Assembly (NCBI GenBank): GCA_040877415.1
Contig: JBBDNV010000099.1
Location: 1 to 22,159, forward strand
DNA from: JBBDNV01 sp040877415
GTDB taxonomy: Bacteria; Planctomycetota; Planctomycetia; Pirellulales; PALSA-1355
Length of the DNA: 22,159 nt
Direction of reading: 5' to 3'
Of this stretch, positions 7,771 to 14,379 are shown piece after piece. Each line of letters begins with the position of its first letter. The stretch's first letter is position 1. A model generated the notes under the pieces. That model saw only the letters and a program-made list of their open reading frames with translations. It did no database searches and was not told the DNA's origin. A program made the position numbers and the translations under genes.

Positions 7771-7822
7771 CCCTTCATTCCTTCTGCCTTCTGCCTTCAT
7801 CCTTCATCCTTCTGCCTTTAAT
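7771..7822 (-). repeat. Right terminal heptamer repeat of the cassette (inverted orientation)
   Basis: Read on the minus strand this gives AAAGGCA, GAAGGAT, GAAGGAT, GAAGGCA, GAAGGCA, GAAGGAAT, GAAGGG. The outer two heptamers and five further bases equal the left end (19 bp perfect). The array ends within 4 nt of the ATG of the next gene, leaving that gene without a Shine-Dalgarno sequence. Confidence 0.85.
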
Positions 7823-7823
7823 T

Positions 7824-8300
7824 ATGCACGTCATTCGGCTGCGCGGGCCGTGGGAGCTTGAGCCGCTGGTGCGGTACGTGGATGCCGGCGGCGGGCATCG
7901 CGAAGAAACGGCCGACCTGCCCCACGGCGGCAAGACGCGCGTACCGGGCGATTGGGCGGAGCTCTTGGGGGCCGATTTTCTGGGCCGCGTGCGCTATACG
8001 CGCCGTTTCAACTGTCCGACGAACCTCGACGCGCACCAGCGCGTGTGGCTGGTGCTCGAGGGCGTCGATCACGACGCCGAGCTGCTGCTTAATAATCAGC
8101 CGCTGGGCCCGATGCGCGGCTGCGCCGCAAAGCGCTTCGATATTACCCCCCTGCTCATATCGCACAACGAGCTGTGGATCGATGTCAGCCTGGCGGCGGA
8201 TGCGTTCCACGATGCCGAAGCCCGCGGCGAGCGCGCGGGCCATGCCGGCGGACTCGTCGGCGAAGTGCGCCTGGAAATCGGGCGCGTGGCCGCAACGTAG
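7824..8300 (+). CDS. Small protein resembling a glycoside hydrolase family 2 sugar-binding (jelly-roll) domain
   Basis: The 158-residue product has the pattern of the N-terminal galactose-binding-like beta-sandwich of GH2 beta-galactosidases and beta-mannosidases: RVPGDWAELLGADFLGRVRYTRRF, then VWLVLEGVDHDAELLLNNQPLG, then RFDITPLLISHNELWIDV. Those enzymes use the domain to position sugar, but this protein has no catalytic barrel, so a hydrolase activity is not supported. It may be a stand-alone carbohydrate-binding module or a remnant of a larger enzyme. The sequence ends in an ordinary stop at 8298-8300, and I see no frameshifted catalytic domain downstream. No signal peptide is apparent. 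ATG 7824 is chosen because everything upstream is repeat sequence; no Shine-Dalgarno precedes it. It is followed 72 nt later by a DUF1080 protein that also concerns carbohydrates. Confidence 0.72.
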   Translation: MHVIRLRGPWELEPLVRYVDAGGGHREETADLPHGGKTRVPGDWAELLGADFLGRVRYTRRFNCPTNLDAHQRVWLVLEGVDHDAELLLNNQPLGPMRGCAAKRFDITPLLISHNELWIDVSLAADAFHDAEARGERAGHAGGLVGEVRLEIGRVAAT

Positions 8301-8317
8301 CAGCGCGCCCTGCGGCG

Positions 8318-8326
8318 TGCTAGAAT
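8318..8326 (+). promoter_or_regulatory. Extended -10 element TGcTAGAAT before the DUF1080 gene
   Basis: TG-n-TAGAAT lies 46 nt upstream of the ATG at 8373, in the 72-nt gap. No -35 match is seen at the proper distance, as is common for extended -10 promoters. Confidence 0.35.
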
Positions 8327-8372
8327 CTCGGCGCCCGCCCGTTTTCCCGCCTCCCACTAGCGAAAGACCGCC

Positions 8373-9545
8373 ATGAAACGTCGCGCCCTGTTGCTTGTCT
8401 GCGGCTTGTTTCTTGTTGGCGCCGCTGCCATTGCCCGCGACGCGCCGAATACGCTTTCGGCCGATGAGCTCGACGACGGCTGGATTCTGCTGTTCGACGG
8501 CCAGACGACCTTCGGCTGGAAGCCGAGCGGCGACGCGAATTGGCGGGTGGCCGACGGCGTGATCTCGGTCGACTCGGGCGAGCCGGGCCTGCTCAACACG
8601 ACCACCGAGTTCGGCGATTACGTGCTCAAGGTCGACTTTCGCGCGCCCCAGGGAACCAACAGCGGCGTCTTTTTGCGCACGCCGGCCAAACCCACGAATC
8701 CGGCCGTGGATTGTTACGAGCTGAACATCGCCGACAAAAAGGTCAGCCCGTTTCCGACCGGCAGTTTCGTCGGCCGCGAGAAAGCCGAGCCCACGCAAGA
8801 GACCAGCCAATGGCGCACCTTTACCGTCAAGGCCGAAGGGGGCCATTTCACCGTGGCGATCGACGCCCGGCGCGTACTCGACTACATCGATCCGCGCCCC
8901 CTGGGACGCGGCTACATCGGCCTGCAGTTCAACATGGGCCAGGTCGAGTTTCGCAACGTCAAGCTCAAACCGCTCGGGCTGGAAAGCATCTTCAACGGGC
9001 GAGACCTCACGGGCTGGAAAGCGCATCCGGGCAAGAACAGCAAGTTCACCGTCACGCCCGAGCGAGCACTGAACGTCAAGAACGGCAACGGCCAACTGGA
9101 GTTTCAGCACCCGATCGCCGACTTTGTGCTGCAACTGGAAATTTTTTCTGGCGGCAAGCACCTGAACTCGGGCATTTTCTTTCGCAACATCCCGGGCGAA
9201 TTCTGGCAGGGTTACGAAAGCCAGATTCAAAACGGCTACAGGGACGGCGATCGCACGCAACCGATCGACTACGGCACCGGCGCGTTCTATCGCCGCCAGA
9301 AGGCCCGCAAGGTCGTCCCCAACGATTTCGAGTGGTTCACCAAGACACTCATCGCCGAGGGGGACCACATGGCCGCTTGGGTCAACGGCTATCAGGTGAG
9401 CGACTGGACCGACACGCGCCAGCCCGATGACAATCCGCGAAACGGCAAACGGCTGGCGGCCGGGACGATCGCGATCCAGGGGCACGATCCGACCACCGAT
9501 CTGTCATTTCGCAAGCTTCGTCTGGGCGAGATTCCGCCCCGTTAG
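8373..9545 (+). CDS. Secreted protein with two DUF1080 (3-keto-disaccharide hydrolase family) domains
   Basis: 390 residues. A signal peptide (MKRRALLLVCGLFLVGAAAIARD, cleavage near residue 22) is followed by two tandem copies of the DUF1080/PF06439 concanavalin-like beta-sandwich. Domain 1 spans about 36-200 (GWILLFDGQTTFGWK, then YVLKVDFRAPQGTNSGVFLRT, ending VEFRNVKLKPL). Domain 2 spans about 203-387 (LESIFNGRDLTGWK, then FVLQLEIFSGGKHLNSGIFF, ending LSFRKLRLGEI). The repeated FDG/FNG...GW and NSGVF/NSGIF motifs make the duplication plain. Family members are abundant in planctomycetes and Bacteroidetes; one characterised activity is hydrolysis of 3-keto-disaccharides. The two halves differ strongly, so only one may be catalytic. 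It is predicted to act in the periplasm or outside the cell. Confidence 0.92.
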   Translation: MKRRALLLVCGLFLVGAAAIARDAPNTLSADELDDGWILLFDGQTTFGWKPSGDANWRVADGVISVDSGEPGLLNTTTEFGDYVLKVDFRAPQGTNSGVFLRTPAKPTNPAVDCYELNIADKKVSPFPTGSFVGREKAEPTQETSQWRTFTVKAEGGHFTVAIDARRVLDYIDPRPLGRGYIGLQFNMGQVEFRNVKLKPLGLESIFNGRDLTGWKAHPGKNSKFTVTPERALNVKNGNGQLEFQHPIADFVLQLEIFSGGKHLNSGIFFRNIPGEFWQGYESQIQNGYRDGDRTQPIDYGTGAFYRRQKARKVVPNDFEWFTKTLIAEGDHMAAWVNGYQVSDWTDTRQPDDNPRNGKRLAAGTIAIQGHDPTTDLSFRKLRLGEIPPR

Positions 9546-9670
9546 CGCGGCGCGGCGCCACGGGCGGGGTGCATGTGACGCGCGATCAGATGTCCCATGA
9601 CCAGCGACGTCCCGCGCTTGCACTTCGTGCAATTATTCACAGCTTGGCCGGCTGTCGAGAAACGACTTCT

Positions 9671-9700
9671 TTGACAATCGACCCCGATTCGGGGTATGCT
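9671..9700 (+). promoter_or_regulatory. Strong sigma70-type promoter with palindromic spacer, upstream of the CBS gene
   Basis: TTGACA (9671-9676), 18-nt spacer, TATGCT (9695-9700). The spacer contains the perfect palindrome CCCCGATTCGGGG (9682-9694), placed where a dimeric regulator could block or remodel polymerase. The start codon of the CBS gene is 77 nt downstream of the -10. Confidence 0.65.
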
Positions 9701-9776
9701 TCCTAGTGCGGTCTGGCAGAGAAGCTGTGCACACTTCACGTCCGTGCAAGCCGTCTCGTCTGAGGGTAGCCAAGCG

Positions 9777-10211
9777 ATGAATCTCCGCGAAATCCTGAAC
9801 GCCAAGGGCCCCGTCGTACACACGATCGACGTCGACGCCTCGCTCGAGGACGTCGTGCAAAAACTGGTCAAGCACAATTGCGGTTCGCTGGTCGTGTACG
9901 ACAAATCGTCCTCGCCGCGCATGGTGGGCATCATTACCGAGCGCGACATTCTGCGGGCCTGCGCCGCCCACAAGGCCGCGCTCGCGGACCTCAAAGTCAC
10001 GGACGCGATGACGGCCAACCTGGTGGTCGGCGCACCGGGCGATTCGGTCGAGGACACGATGGGCCTGATGACCAACAAGCGCATTCGCCATCTGCCCGTG
10101 GTCGAAGACGACCAGTTGCTGGGCCTGGTTTCCATCGGTGACATCGTCAAGACGCAGCACGACCGGCTGACGATGGAGAACCACTATCTGAAGAGCTACC
10201 TGCATAGCTGA
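9777..10211 (+). CDS. Two-CBS-domain protein
   Basis: 144 residues consisting almost wholly of a Bateman module. CBS1 spans about residues 8-65 (VVHTIDVDASLEDVVQKLVK, then GSLVVYD and MVGIITERDIL). CBS2 spans about 74-130 (VTDAMTANLVVGAPGDSVED, then RIRHLPVVEDDQLLGLVSIGDIV). The GIITERDIL and GLVSIGDIV endings are the classic ligand-proximal strands. CBS pairs bind adenine nucleotides and sense energy charge. As a stand-alone protein its partner is unknown; IMPDH-like fusions are absent. ATG 9777 is chosen because GAGGG lies 10 nt upstream and the CBS1 homology starts just after it. It ends convergently with the enolase-family gene, 26 bp apart. A short GC hairpin (10219-10231) lies between them. 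Confidence 0.92.
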   Translation: MNLREILNAKGPVVHTIDVDASLEDVVQKLVKHNCGSLVVYDKSSSPRMVGIITERDILRACAAHKAALADLKVTDAMTANLVVGAPGDSVEDTMGLMTNKRIRHLPVVEDDQLLGLVSIGDIVKTQHDRLTMENHYLKSYLHS

Positions 10212-10237
10212 GCGCGCGCGGGTGGCACCCGGCAAGG

Positions 10238-11284
10238 TCAAGCTCCGACCTGATACCAGTCGACCTTGTCGCGATCGACTTGAACGCCCAAGCCGGGGGC
10301 CATCGGCACCGCCAGCATGCCGTCGACCATGCGCAGCGGTTCGGCCAGGATGTCGTCGTGCAACTTCGGATAGGAACACTCGTGGCCGCCGGCAAAGCTG
10401 GGCGTGGCGGCGGCGAGTTGCAGCGTCGCGGCCAGCGCCAACCCCGACGTGCCGTCGATGCGAATTCCAGCCGCCATTCCGCCGGCGTCGGCCACCGCCG
10501 CGCAGCGGCGCGCAGCAGCGAGACCGCCGACAAGCACCGGGTCGACCAGGACGCATGCCACGGCGCCGGCGCGCGCCAGTTGCATCACGTCGCCCGGACG
10601 CCTGACGATCTCGAACGCCGCCAAGGGGACGCGGGCGCTTGCGCGCACGCCGGCCAGCAGATCGAGCTGGCCGTCGGACACCGGATCGAGCACGTACTCG
10701 ACGCTGCCAGGCTCGAGTTGCGCGCAAAGCCGGGCGGCGACGCGCCAAGGGTATTGCCGGTGCGCGTCGAACCGGAACTGCACGCGGTCAGAACAGGCTT
10801 CTCGCAGCGCCGACACCAGTTTCAAATCGGCGTCGGGCGAGCCGGTCGAGCGGATCGTCTGCGACGCGATCGCCTGCGCCGAAAAGACGCGCGCCCAATG
10901 CGCCACCGATTCCGGCGGACCGGCAGGCAAGCGGACGGCCAGCGGGACGCTCTGCCGGTACCCGCCCCCCAGCAGATGGCACAGCGGCTGCCGGGCCGAC
11001 TGCGCGACCAGGTCCCACAGCGCCATCTCCACGGCGCACGCCAACTCATGGTCGGCCAGCACGTCGAGCGTCATGATCGACTCGATGTCGTGAATCTCGC
11101 GCCCGGCCAACACGGCCAGCAGTCCCTTGCGCCGCGCCGGCAGCTCGCCGGGATGCCAGTTTTTGCGCGTCTCGCCCCAGCCCTCGGCTCCCGACTCGCT
11201 GCCCACGCGCAATAGCAGCGTGCGCAGCGCCCCGTCGCTGGCGGGCAATTCAATCAGGAACAAGTCCAGGTCGCCGACGATCAT
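10238..11284 (-). CDS. Mandelate racemase/muconate lactonising enzyme family protein, apparently lacking catalytic residues
   Basis: 348 residues with the two-domain layout of the enolase superfamily. The N-terminal capping domain contains ALWDLVAQSARQPLCHLLGG (about 88-107), a hallmark of the MR/MLE group. The barrel contains FRFDAHRQY (170-178), EYVLDP (196-201), PLAAFEI (220-226), DPVLVGGLAAARRCA (248-262) and the C-terminal APGLGVQVD. The KxK catalytic motif position reads QTIR (142-145). The second metal-ligand Glu (IExP) reads VLDP, the third-ligand DE reads FE, and the later catalytic Lys region reads LVDP. Only D173 looks like a retained metal ligand. It is therefore probably not a standard racemase or cycloisomerase. 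ATG 11284 is chosen because the frame upstream translates the heptamer repeat. It lies in the same direction as ispH, 131 nt downstream. Confidence 0.8.
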   Translation of the reverse strand: MIVGDLDLFLIELPASDGALRTLLLRVGSESGAEGWGETRKNWHPGELPARRKGLLAVLAGREIHDIESIMTLDVLADHELACAVEMALWDLVAQSARQPLCHLLGGGYRQSVPLAVRLPAGPPESVAHWARVFSAQAIASQTIRSTGSPDADLKLVSALREACSDRVQFRFDAHRQYPWRVAARLCAQLEPGSVEYVLDPVSDGQLDLLAGVRASARVPLAAFEIVRRPGDVMQLARAGAVACVLVDPVLVGGLAAARRCAAVADAGGMAAGIRIDGTSGLALAATLQLAAATPSFAGGHECSYPKLHDDILAEPLRMVDGMLAVPMAPGLGVQVDRDKVDWYQVGA

Positions 11285-11287
11285 GGA

Positions 11288-11336
11288 GGAGAAGGATGAA
11301 GGATGAAGGCAGAAGGCAGAAGGCAGAAGGCAGAGG
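11288..11336 (+). repeat. Solo heptamer array (GAAGGAT x2, GAAGGCA x4)
   Basis: The plus strand reads GA, GAAGGAT, GAAGGAT, GAAGGCA four times, GAGGG. It has the same unit sequence and order as the right end of the four-helix-bundle cassette but no associated gene. It abuts the start codon (11284) of the minus-strand enolase-family gene and occupies the place where its ribosome-binding site would be. Confidence 0.85.
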
Positions 11337-11378
11337 GACAAACGCCGAACCACTGACGCGAGGACCCTGACTACTTCC

Positions 11379-11420
11379 CACGAACCAACCGCCACGAACC
11401 AACCGCGACGAACCGCTACG
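11379..11420. repeat. 14-bp tandem repeat (CACGAACCAACCGC, 2 perfect copies plus a partial)
   Basis: Copies at 11379-11392 and 11393-11406 are identical. A degenerate third (11407-11420, GACGAACCGCTACG) includes the stop codon of ispH (11418-11416). Together with the heptamer array it fills most of the gap between ispH and the enolase-family gene. Confidence 0.75.
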
Positions 11421-12354
11421 CGTGGCCTGCGGCCAGGTGGCGAAATTCTTTGGGAAGCGGGAAGTACACTTCTTCGTGGCGTATCGAGCGCGACTCGACC
11501 GTGGCGCCGAATCGCTCCGTCAAAAGCGCGACGCACTGCTCGACGACGATCTCCGGAGCGCTCGCGCCGGCGGTCACCAGCACGGTGTCGTCGGGCGTGA
11601 ACCAGTCGAGATGGATGTTTTCCGGCCCGTCGATCAGATAGGTTTTGGCCGCCGGCTCGCGGGCCAATTCAGCCAGCCGCAGGCTGTTCGAGCTGTTTTG
11701 ACTCCCCAGCACGAGCACGACGTCGGCTTCACGGGCCAGCAGGCGCACGGCTTCCTGGCGGTTCTGCGTGGCGTAGCAAATGTCTTCCTTGGGCGGTCCG
11801 ACAATGTGGGGGAACCGCTCTTTGAGCCGCGCGATGATGCGGTTGGCATCGTCGACCGAAAGGGTGGTCTGGGTGAGATACGCCAACTTCGGCGACGAGA
11901 GTTGCAGGCGGTCGACGTCCTCGGGCGATTCAACCAGGATGATCGCCTCGGGCGCTTCGCCCATCGTGCCGATCACCTCGTCGTGTCCTTCGTGGCCGAT
12001 CAAGACGATCGTGTAGCCTTCCTTGGCGTAGCGCACGGCTTCGAGATGAACCTTGATCACCAGCGGGCAGGTGGCGTCGATCGTCTTCAGGCGCCGCTCG
12101 GCCGAGACGCGGCGAACTTCCGGCGAAACGCCGTGCGCCGAATACAAGAGGGTCGCCCCTTCGGGCACCTCCGAAAGATCGTCGACGAACGCCGCTCCCC
12201 GGGCGCGAAACCGGTCGACGACGTACTTGTTGTGCACGATTTCGTGAAAGACGTAGATCGGCACGCCGAAGAGCTTGATCGCCAGCTCCAAGGTTTCGAT
12301 GGCCATATTGACGCCCGCGCAGAAGCCGCGCGGGCTGGCGAGGATGATCTTCAT
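11416..12354 (-). CDS. ispH: 4-hydroxy-3-methylbut-2-enyl diphosphate reductase (IspH/LytB)
   Basis: 312 residues, the usual bacterial size. IspH is the last enzyme of the MEP pathway: it reduces HMBPP to IPP and DMAPP using a [4Fe-4S] cluster in the cytoplasm. The three cluster cysteines are present: C12 (GFCAGV), C96 (DATCPLV) and C193 (DICYATQNRQ). Substrate-binding residues are also visible: H41 (EIVHNK), H74 (YSAHGVS), H124 and E126 (HEGHDEV), TQTTLS (161-166) and SQNSSNS (218-224). ATG 12354 begins the conserved MKIILASPRGFCAGV; the open frame to 12525 lacks family similarity. It diverges from hpnC, so both ends of the IPP-to-squalene route may be coordinated from the same 208-bp intergenic region. 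Confidence 0.97.
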   Translation of the reverse strand: MKIILASPRGFCAGVNMAIETLELAIKLFGVPIYVFHEIVHNKYVVDRFRARGAAFVDDLSEVPEGATLLYSAHGVSPEVRRVSAERRLKTIDATCPLVIKVHLEAVRYAKEGYTIVLIGHEGHDEVIGTMGEAPEAIILVESPEDVDRLQLSSPKLAYLTQTTLSVDDANRIIARLKERFPHIVGPPKEDICYATQNRQEAVRLLAREADVVLVLGSQNSSNSLRLAELAREPAAKTYLIDGPENIHLDWFTPDDTVLVTAGASAPEIVVEQCVALLTERFGATVESRSIRHEEVYFPLPKEFRHLAAGHA

Positions 12355-12439
12355 CGGGCGTTTTGATCCCCAGTTGGCAGCGGGGGAAAATGCCGCGAGT
12401 GCATGCAGTCGCGCGTGCTGGCGCGGCGATTCGACGACT

Positions 12440-12467
12440 TTCCAACAAGTCGATGATTCATCATAAT
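12440..12467 (+). promoter_or_regulatory. Weak candidate promoter for hpnCDE
   Basis: TTCCAA (12440-12445), 16-nt spacer, CATAAT (12462-12467), in the divergent ispH-hpnC gap. The -35 is poor. On the opposite strand TATGAT (12465-12460) could be the -10 for ispH, which would make the promoters overlap. Confidence 0.25.
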
Positions 12468-12562
12468 GCACGCGCCGGCGATTGGATAGCCGCACGCGAT
12501 GGATCGACCGTTTTGCCGGCAGCACAGCGCATAAGTCGAATCACAATCCCCGGCGTTTTGCG

Positions 12563-13501
12563 ATGGCGCACCTCTTGGCAGCGGAGGAACTGGCGAGGTT
12601 TGGGCCCGGCGCGCCCGGCGCCCGGCCGTTGTCGCGCGACCAGGCCGCGGCCTACTGCCGCCGTCTGGCACGAGGCCACTACGAGAATTTTACGGTGGCC
12701 AGTTGGTTGCTGCCCAGGCGGCTGCGGCCGCATTTCTTCGCGATCTACGCCTACTGCCGCTGGGCCGATGATCTGGCGGACGAAACGGCCGGCGCCCTTG
12801 AGAGCCTGGCCCTGCTCGACTGGTGGCAGGTCGAGCTCGAGCGATGCTATGCGGGCGAAGCCGAGCACCCGGTGTTTGTCGCCCTGGCGGCGACGATTCG
12901 CGAGTTCTCGATTCCCCGCGAGCCCTTCGCGCGGCTGTTGGCCGCGTTTCGGCAGGACCAGCGCGTCACGCGCTATGCCACGCCCGAGGACGTGCTGGGC
13001 TATTGTCAGAATTCGGCTAATCCCGTGGGACAGTTGGTGCTCTACCTGGCCCGCTGTCACGACGAGCGGCGGGGCGAGCTGTCGGACGCGATTTGCACGG
13101 GCTTGCAACTGGCCAACTTCTGCCAGGACGTCGCGCGCGACTGGACCAAGGGGCGCGTCTACTTGCCGCAGTCGACGCTCGTTCGGGCAGGCTATACGGA
13201 AGCCATGTTCGCGCGTCGCGAGCACAACGACGCATTTCGCCGGGCGATGCGCGAGGAAGTCGATCGGGCCGAACGGTACTTGCGCGCCGGAGAGCCGCTG
13301 GTGGAACGGATGCCGCGCGACTTGCGGCTCGACGTGGCTTTGTTCGTCGCGGGCGGGCTGGCCGTGGTGCGGGCAATCCGCGAACTAGACTACAACGTAT
13401 GGCGCACGCGTCCGACCATCTCGAAACGAAAACGGCTGCAGTTGCTGGCAGGCTGCTGGTGGCGAAGTATCCGAATACCAGGCCGGGAGCCTCGGCGATG
13501 A
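12563..13501 (+). CDS. hpnC: Squalene-synthase-family protein HpnC (hydroxysqualene synthase)
   Basis: 312 residues of the squalene/phytoene synthase fold. In the three-enzyme route HpnC converts presqualene diphosphate to hydroxysqualene. Both Asp-rich metal/diphosphate motifs are seen: YCRWADDLADE (64-74) and ANFCQDVARDW (184-194). The conserved NSANPVGQLVL segment lies at 150-160, and HYENFTVASWLLPRRLRPHFFAIYAYCR leads into the first motif as in HpnC rather than HpnD. ATG 12563 is chosen because family similarity starts about residue 25. No clear Shine-Dalgarno is seen, and upstream in-frame alternatives are non-ATG. The stop TGA overlaps the ATG of hpnD (ATGA at 13498-13501), indicating translational coupling. 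Confidence 0.93.
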   Translation: MAHLLAAEELARFGPGAPGARPLSRDQAAAYCRRLARGHYENFTVASWLLPRRLRPHFFAIYAYCRWADDLADETAGALESLALLDWWQVELERCYAGEAEHPVFVALAATIREFSIPREPFARLLAAFRQDQRVTRYATPEDVLGYCQNSANPVGQLVLYLARCHDERRGELSDAICTGLQLANFCQDVARDWTKGRVYLPQSTLVRAGYTEAMFARREHNDAFRRAMREEVDRAERYLRAGEPLVERMPRDLRLDVALFVAGGLAVVRAIRELDYNVWRTRPTISKRKRLQLLAGCWWRSIRIPGREPRR

Positions 13502-14379
13502 ACAAGGGATTGCACGACAGTTACCGGCACTGTCAGAGGATCGCGCGGCGCTCGGCATCGAGCTTCTATTATTCGTTTCTGCTGCTTCCGAGGCCGAAGC
13601 GGATGGCGATGTGCGCGCTGTACGCCTTCCTGCGGCGCACCGACGATTTGGGTGACAGCTCGGCTTCGGTCGCCGAGCGGCGCGCCGCGCTGGAAGCCTG
13701 GCGCGTGGCGCTTGTGCGCTCGACAAATGGCGAATACGACGATCCGCTGCTGCCGGCTTTGTCCGACACGATCGACACGTTTGGCGTGCCGATCGTGCAC
13801 CTGGAGTCGGTCATCGACGGGGTTGAAATGGATCTTGAGCCGCGCCGGTACGAGACGTTCGAGCAGTTGGAGCAGTATTGTCACCGCGTGGCGTCGGCCG
13901 TGGGTCTGGCCTGCCTGCGGATTTGGGGATCGAGCGGCGGCGAAGCCGAGGAGCCGGCACGACGCTGCGGCGTGGCATTTCAGATGACCAACATCCTGCG
14001 CGACTTGAAGGAAGACGCCGCGCGCAATCGCATCTACCTGCCGCGCGAGGACTTTGACCGATTCGGCTACACCGTCGACGACTTGCGGGCCGGCGTGCGC
14101 GACGAGCGCTTTCGGCAGTTGATGCGCTTCGAGATCGACCGCACCGAAAAACTCTATGAACAGGGCGCCAGGCTCGAACACTCGCTCGCGCCGGACGGAC
14201 GGCGCATTTTCGGCAGCATGATGGCCGTCTATCGGGCGCTGCTGGACGAGATCAAGCGCAAGGACGGCGACGTGCTCACGACGCGCGTGCGGTTGAGCAA
14301 TTGGCGAAAAATGCGCATCGCCACCAGGTGGCTCCTGCGTCGAAGCGGCGCCGGCGCGGCCGGAGTGCCCGCGCAATGA
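13498..14379 (+). CDS. hpnD: Presqualene diphosphate synthase HpnD
   Basis: 293 residues, squalene/phytoene synthase family. HpnD condenses two farnesyl diphosphates to presqualene diphosphate, the first committed step of this squalene route. It shows SSFYYSFLLLPRPKRMAMCALYAF (21-44), the first metal motif RRTDDLGD (46-53), the GVEMDLEPRRYETFEQLEQYCHRVASAVG segment (108-136), and the second motif MTNILRDLKEDAARNRIYLP (163-182). RIYLPREDFDRFGY is typical of HpnD. Its ATG overlaps the hpnC stop, and its own stop overlaps the hpnE ATG (14376-14379), so the three proteins are probably made in fixed ratio. The last about 15 residues are Ala/Gly-rich and unconserved-looking. Confidence 0.95.
   Translation: MNKGLHDSYRHCQRIARRSASSFYYSFLLLPRPKRMAMCALYAFLRRTDDLGDSSASVAERRAALEAWRVALVRSTNGEYDDPLLPALSDTIDTFGVPIVHLESVIDGVEMDLEPRRYETFEQLEQYCHRVASAVGLACLRIWGSSGGEAEEPARRCGVAFQMTNILRDLKEDAARNRIYLPREDFDRFGYTVDDLRAGVRDERFRQLMRFEIDRTEKLYEQGARLEHSLAPDGRRIFGSMMAVYRALLDEIKRKDGDVLTTRVRLSNWRKMRIATRWLLRRSGAGAAGVPAQ

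Larger units (their letters stand above)
7345..7819 (+). mobile_element. Putative non-autonomous cassette: inverted heptamer arrays around a single four-helix-bundle gene
   Basis: A 475-bp unit bounded by 19-bp perfect inverted repeats (7345-7363 and 7801-7819) carries one gene only and no transposase. It lies exactly between two unrelated genes, starting 1 nt after a stop codon and ending 4 nt before the next ATG. No target-site duplication was seen. Mobility is inferred from architecture and from a second, solo heptamer array at 11288-11336; it is not demonstrated. Confidence 0.5.

Noticed and set aside
7318..7800. Minus-strand ORF across the cassette beginning MKAEGRRNEGD
   Set aside because: Its start comes from the repeat and the rest is antisense to the four-helix-bundle gene with no family similarity.
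7345..7822. CRISPR array or diversity-generating retroelement
   Set aside because: The repeats are contiguous heptamers without spacers, and no reverse transcriptase, template repeat or variable repeat is present.
7818..9485. 555-residue minus-strand ORF opposite the GH2-like and DUF1080 genes
   Set aside because: No recognisable domain; it spans two clear plus-strand genes and is a codon-bias shadow.
10212..10237. Bidirectional intrinsic terminator between the CBS gene and the enolase-family gene
   Set aside because: Only a 5-bp stem (10219-10223 with 10227-10231) and no T-run on either strand.
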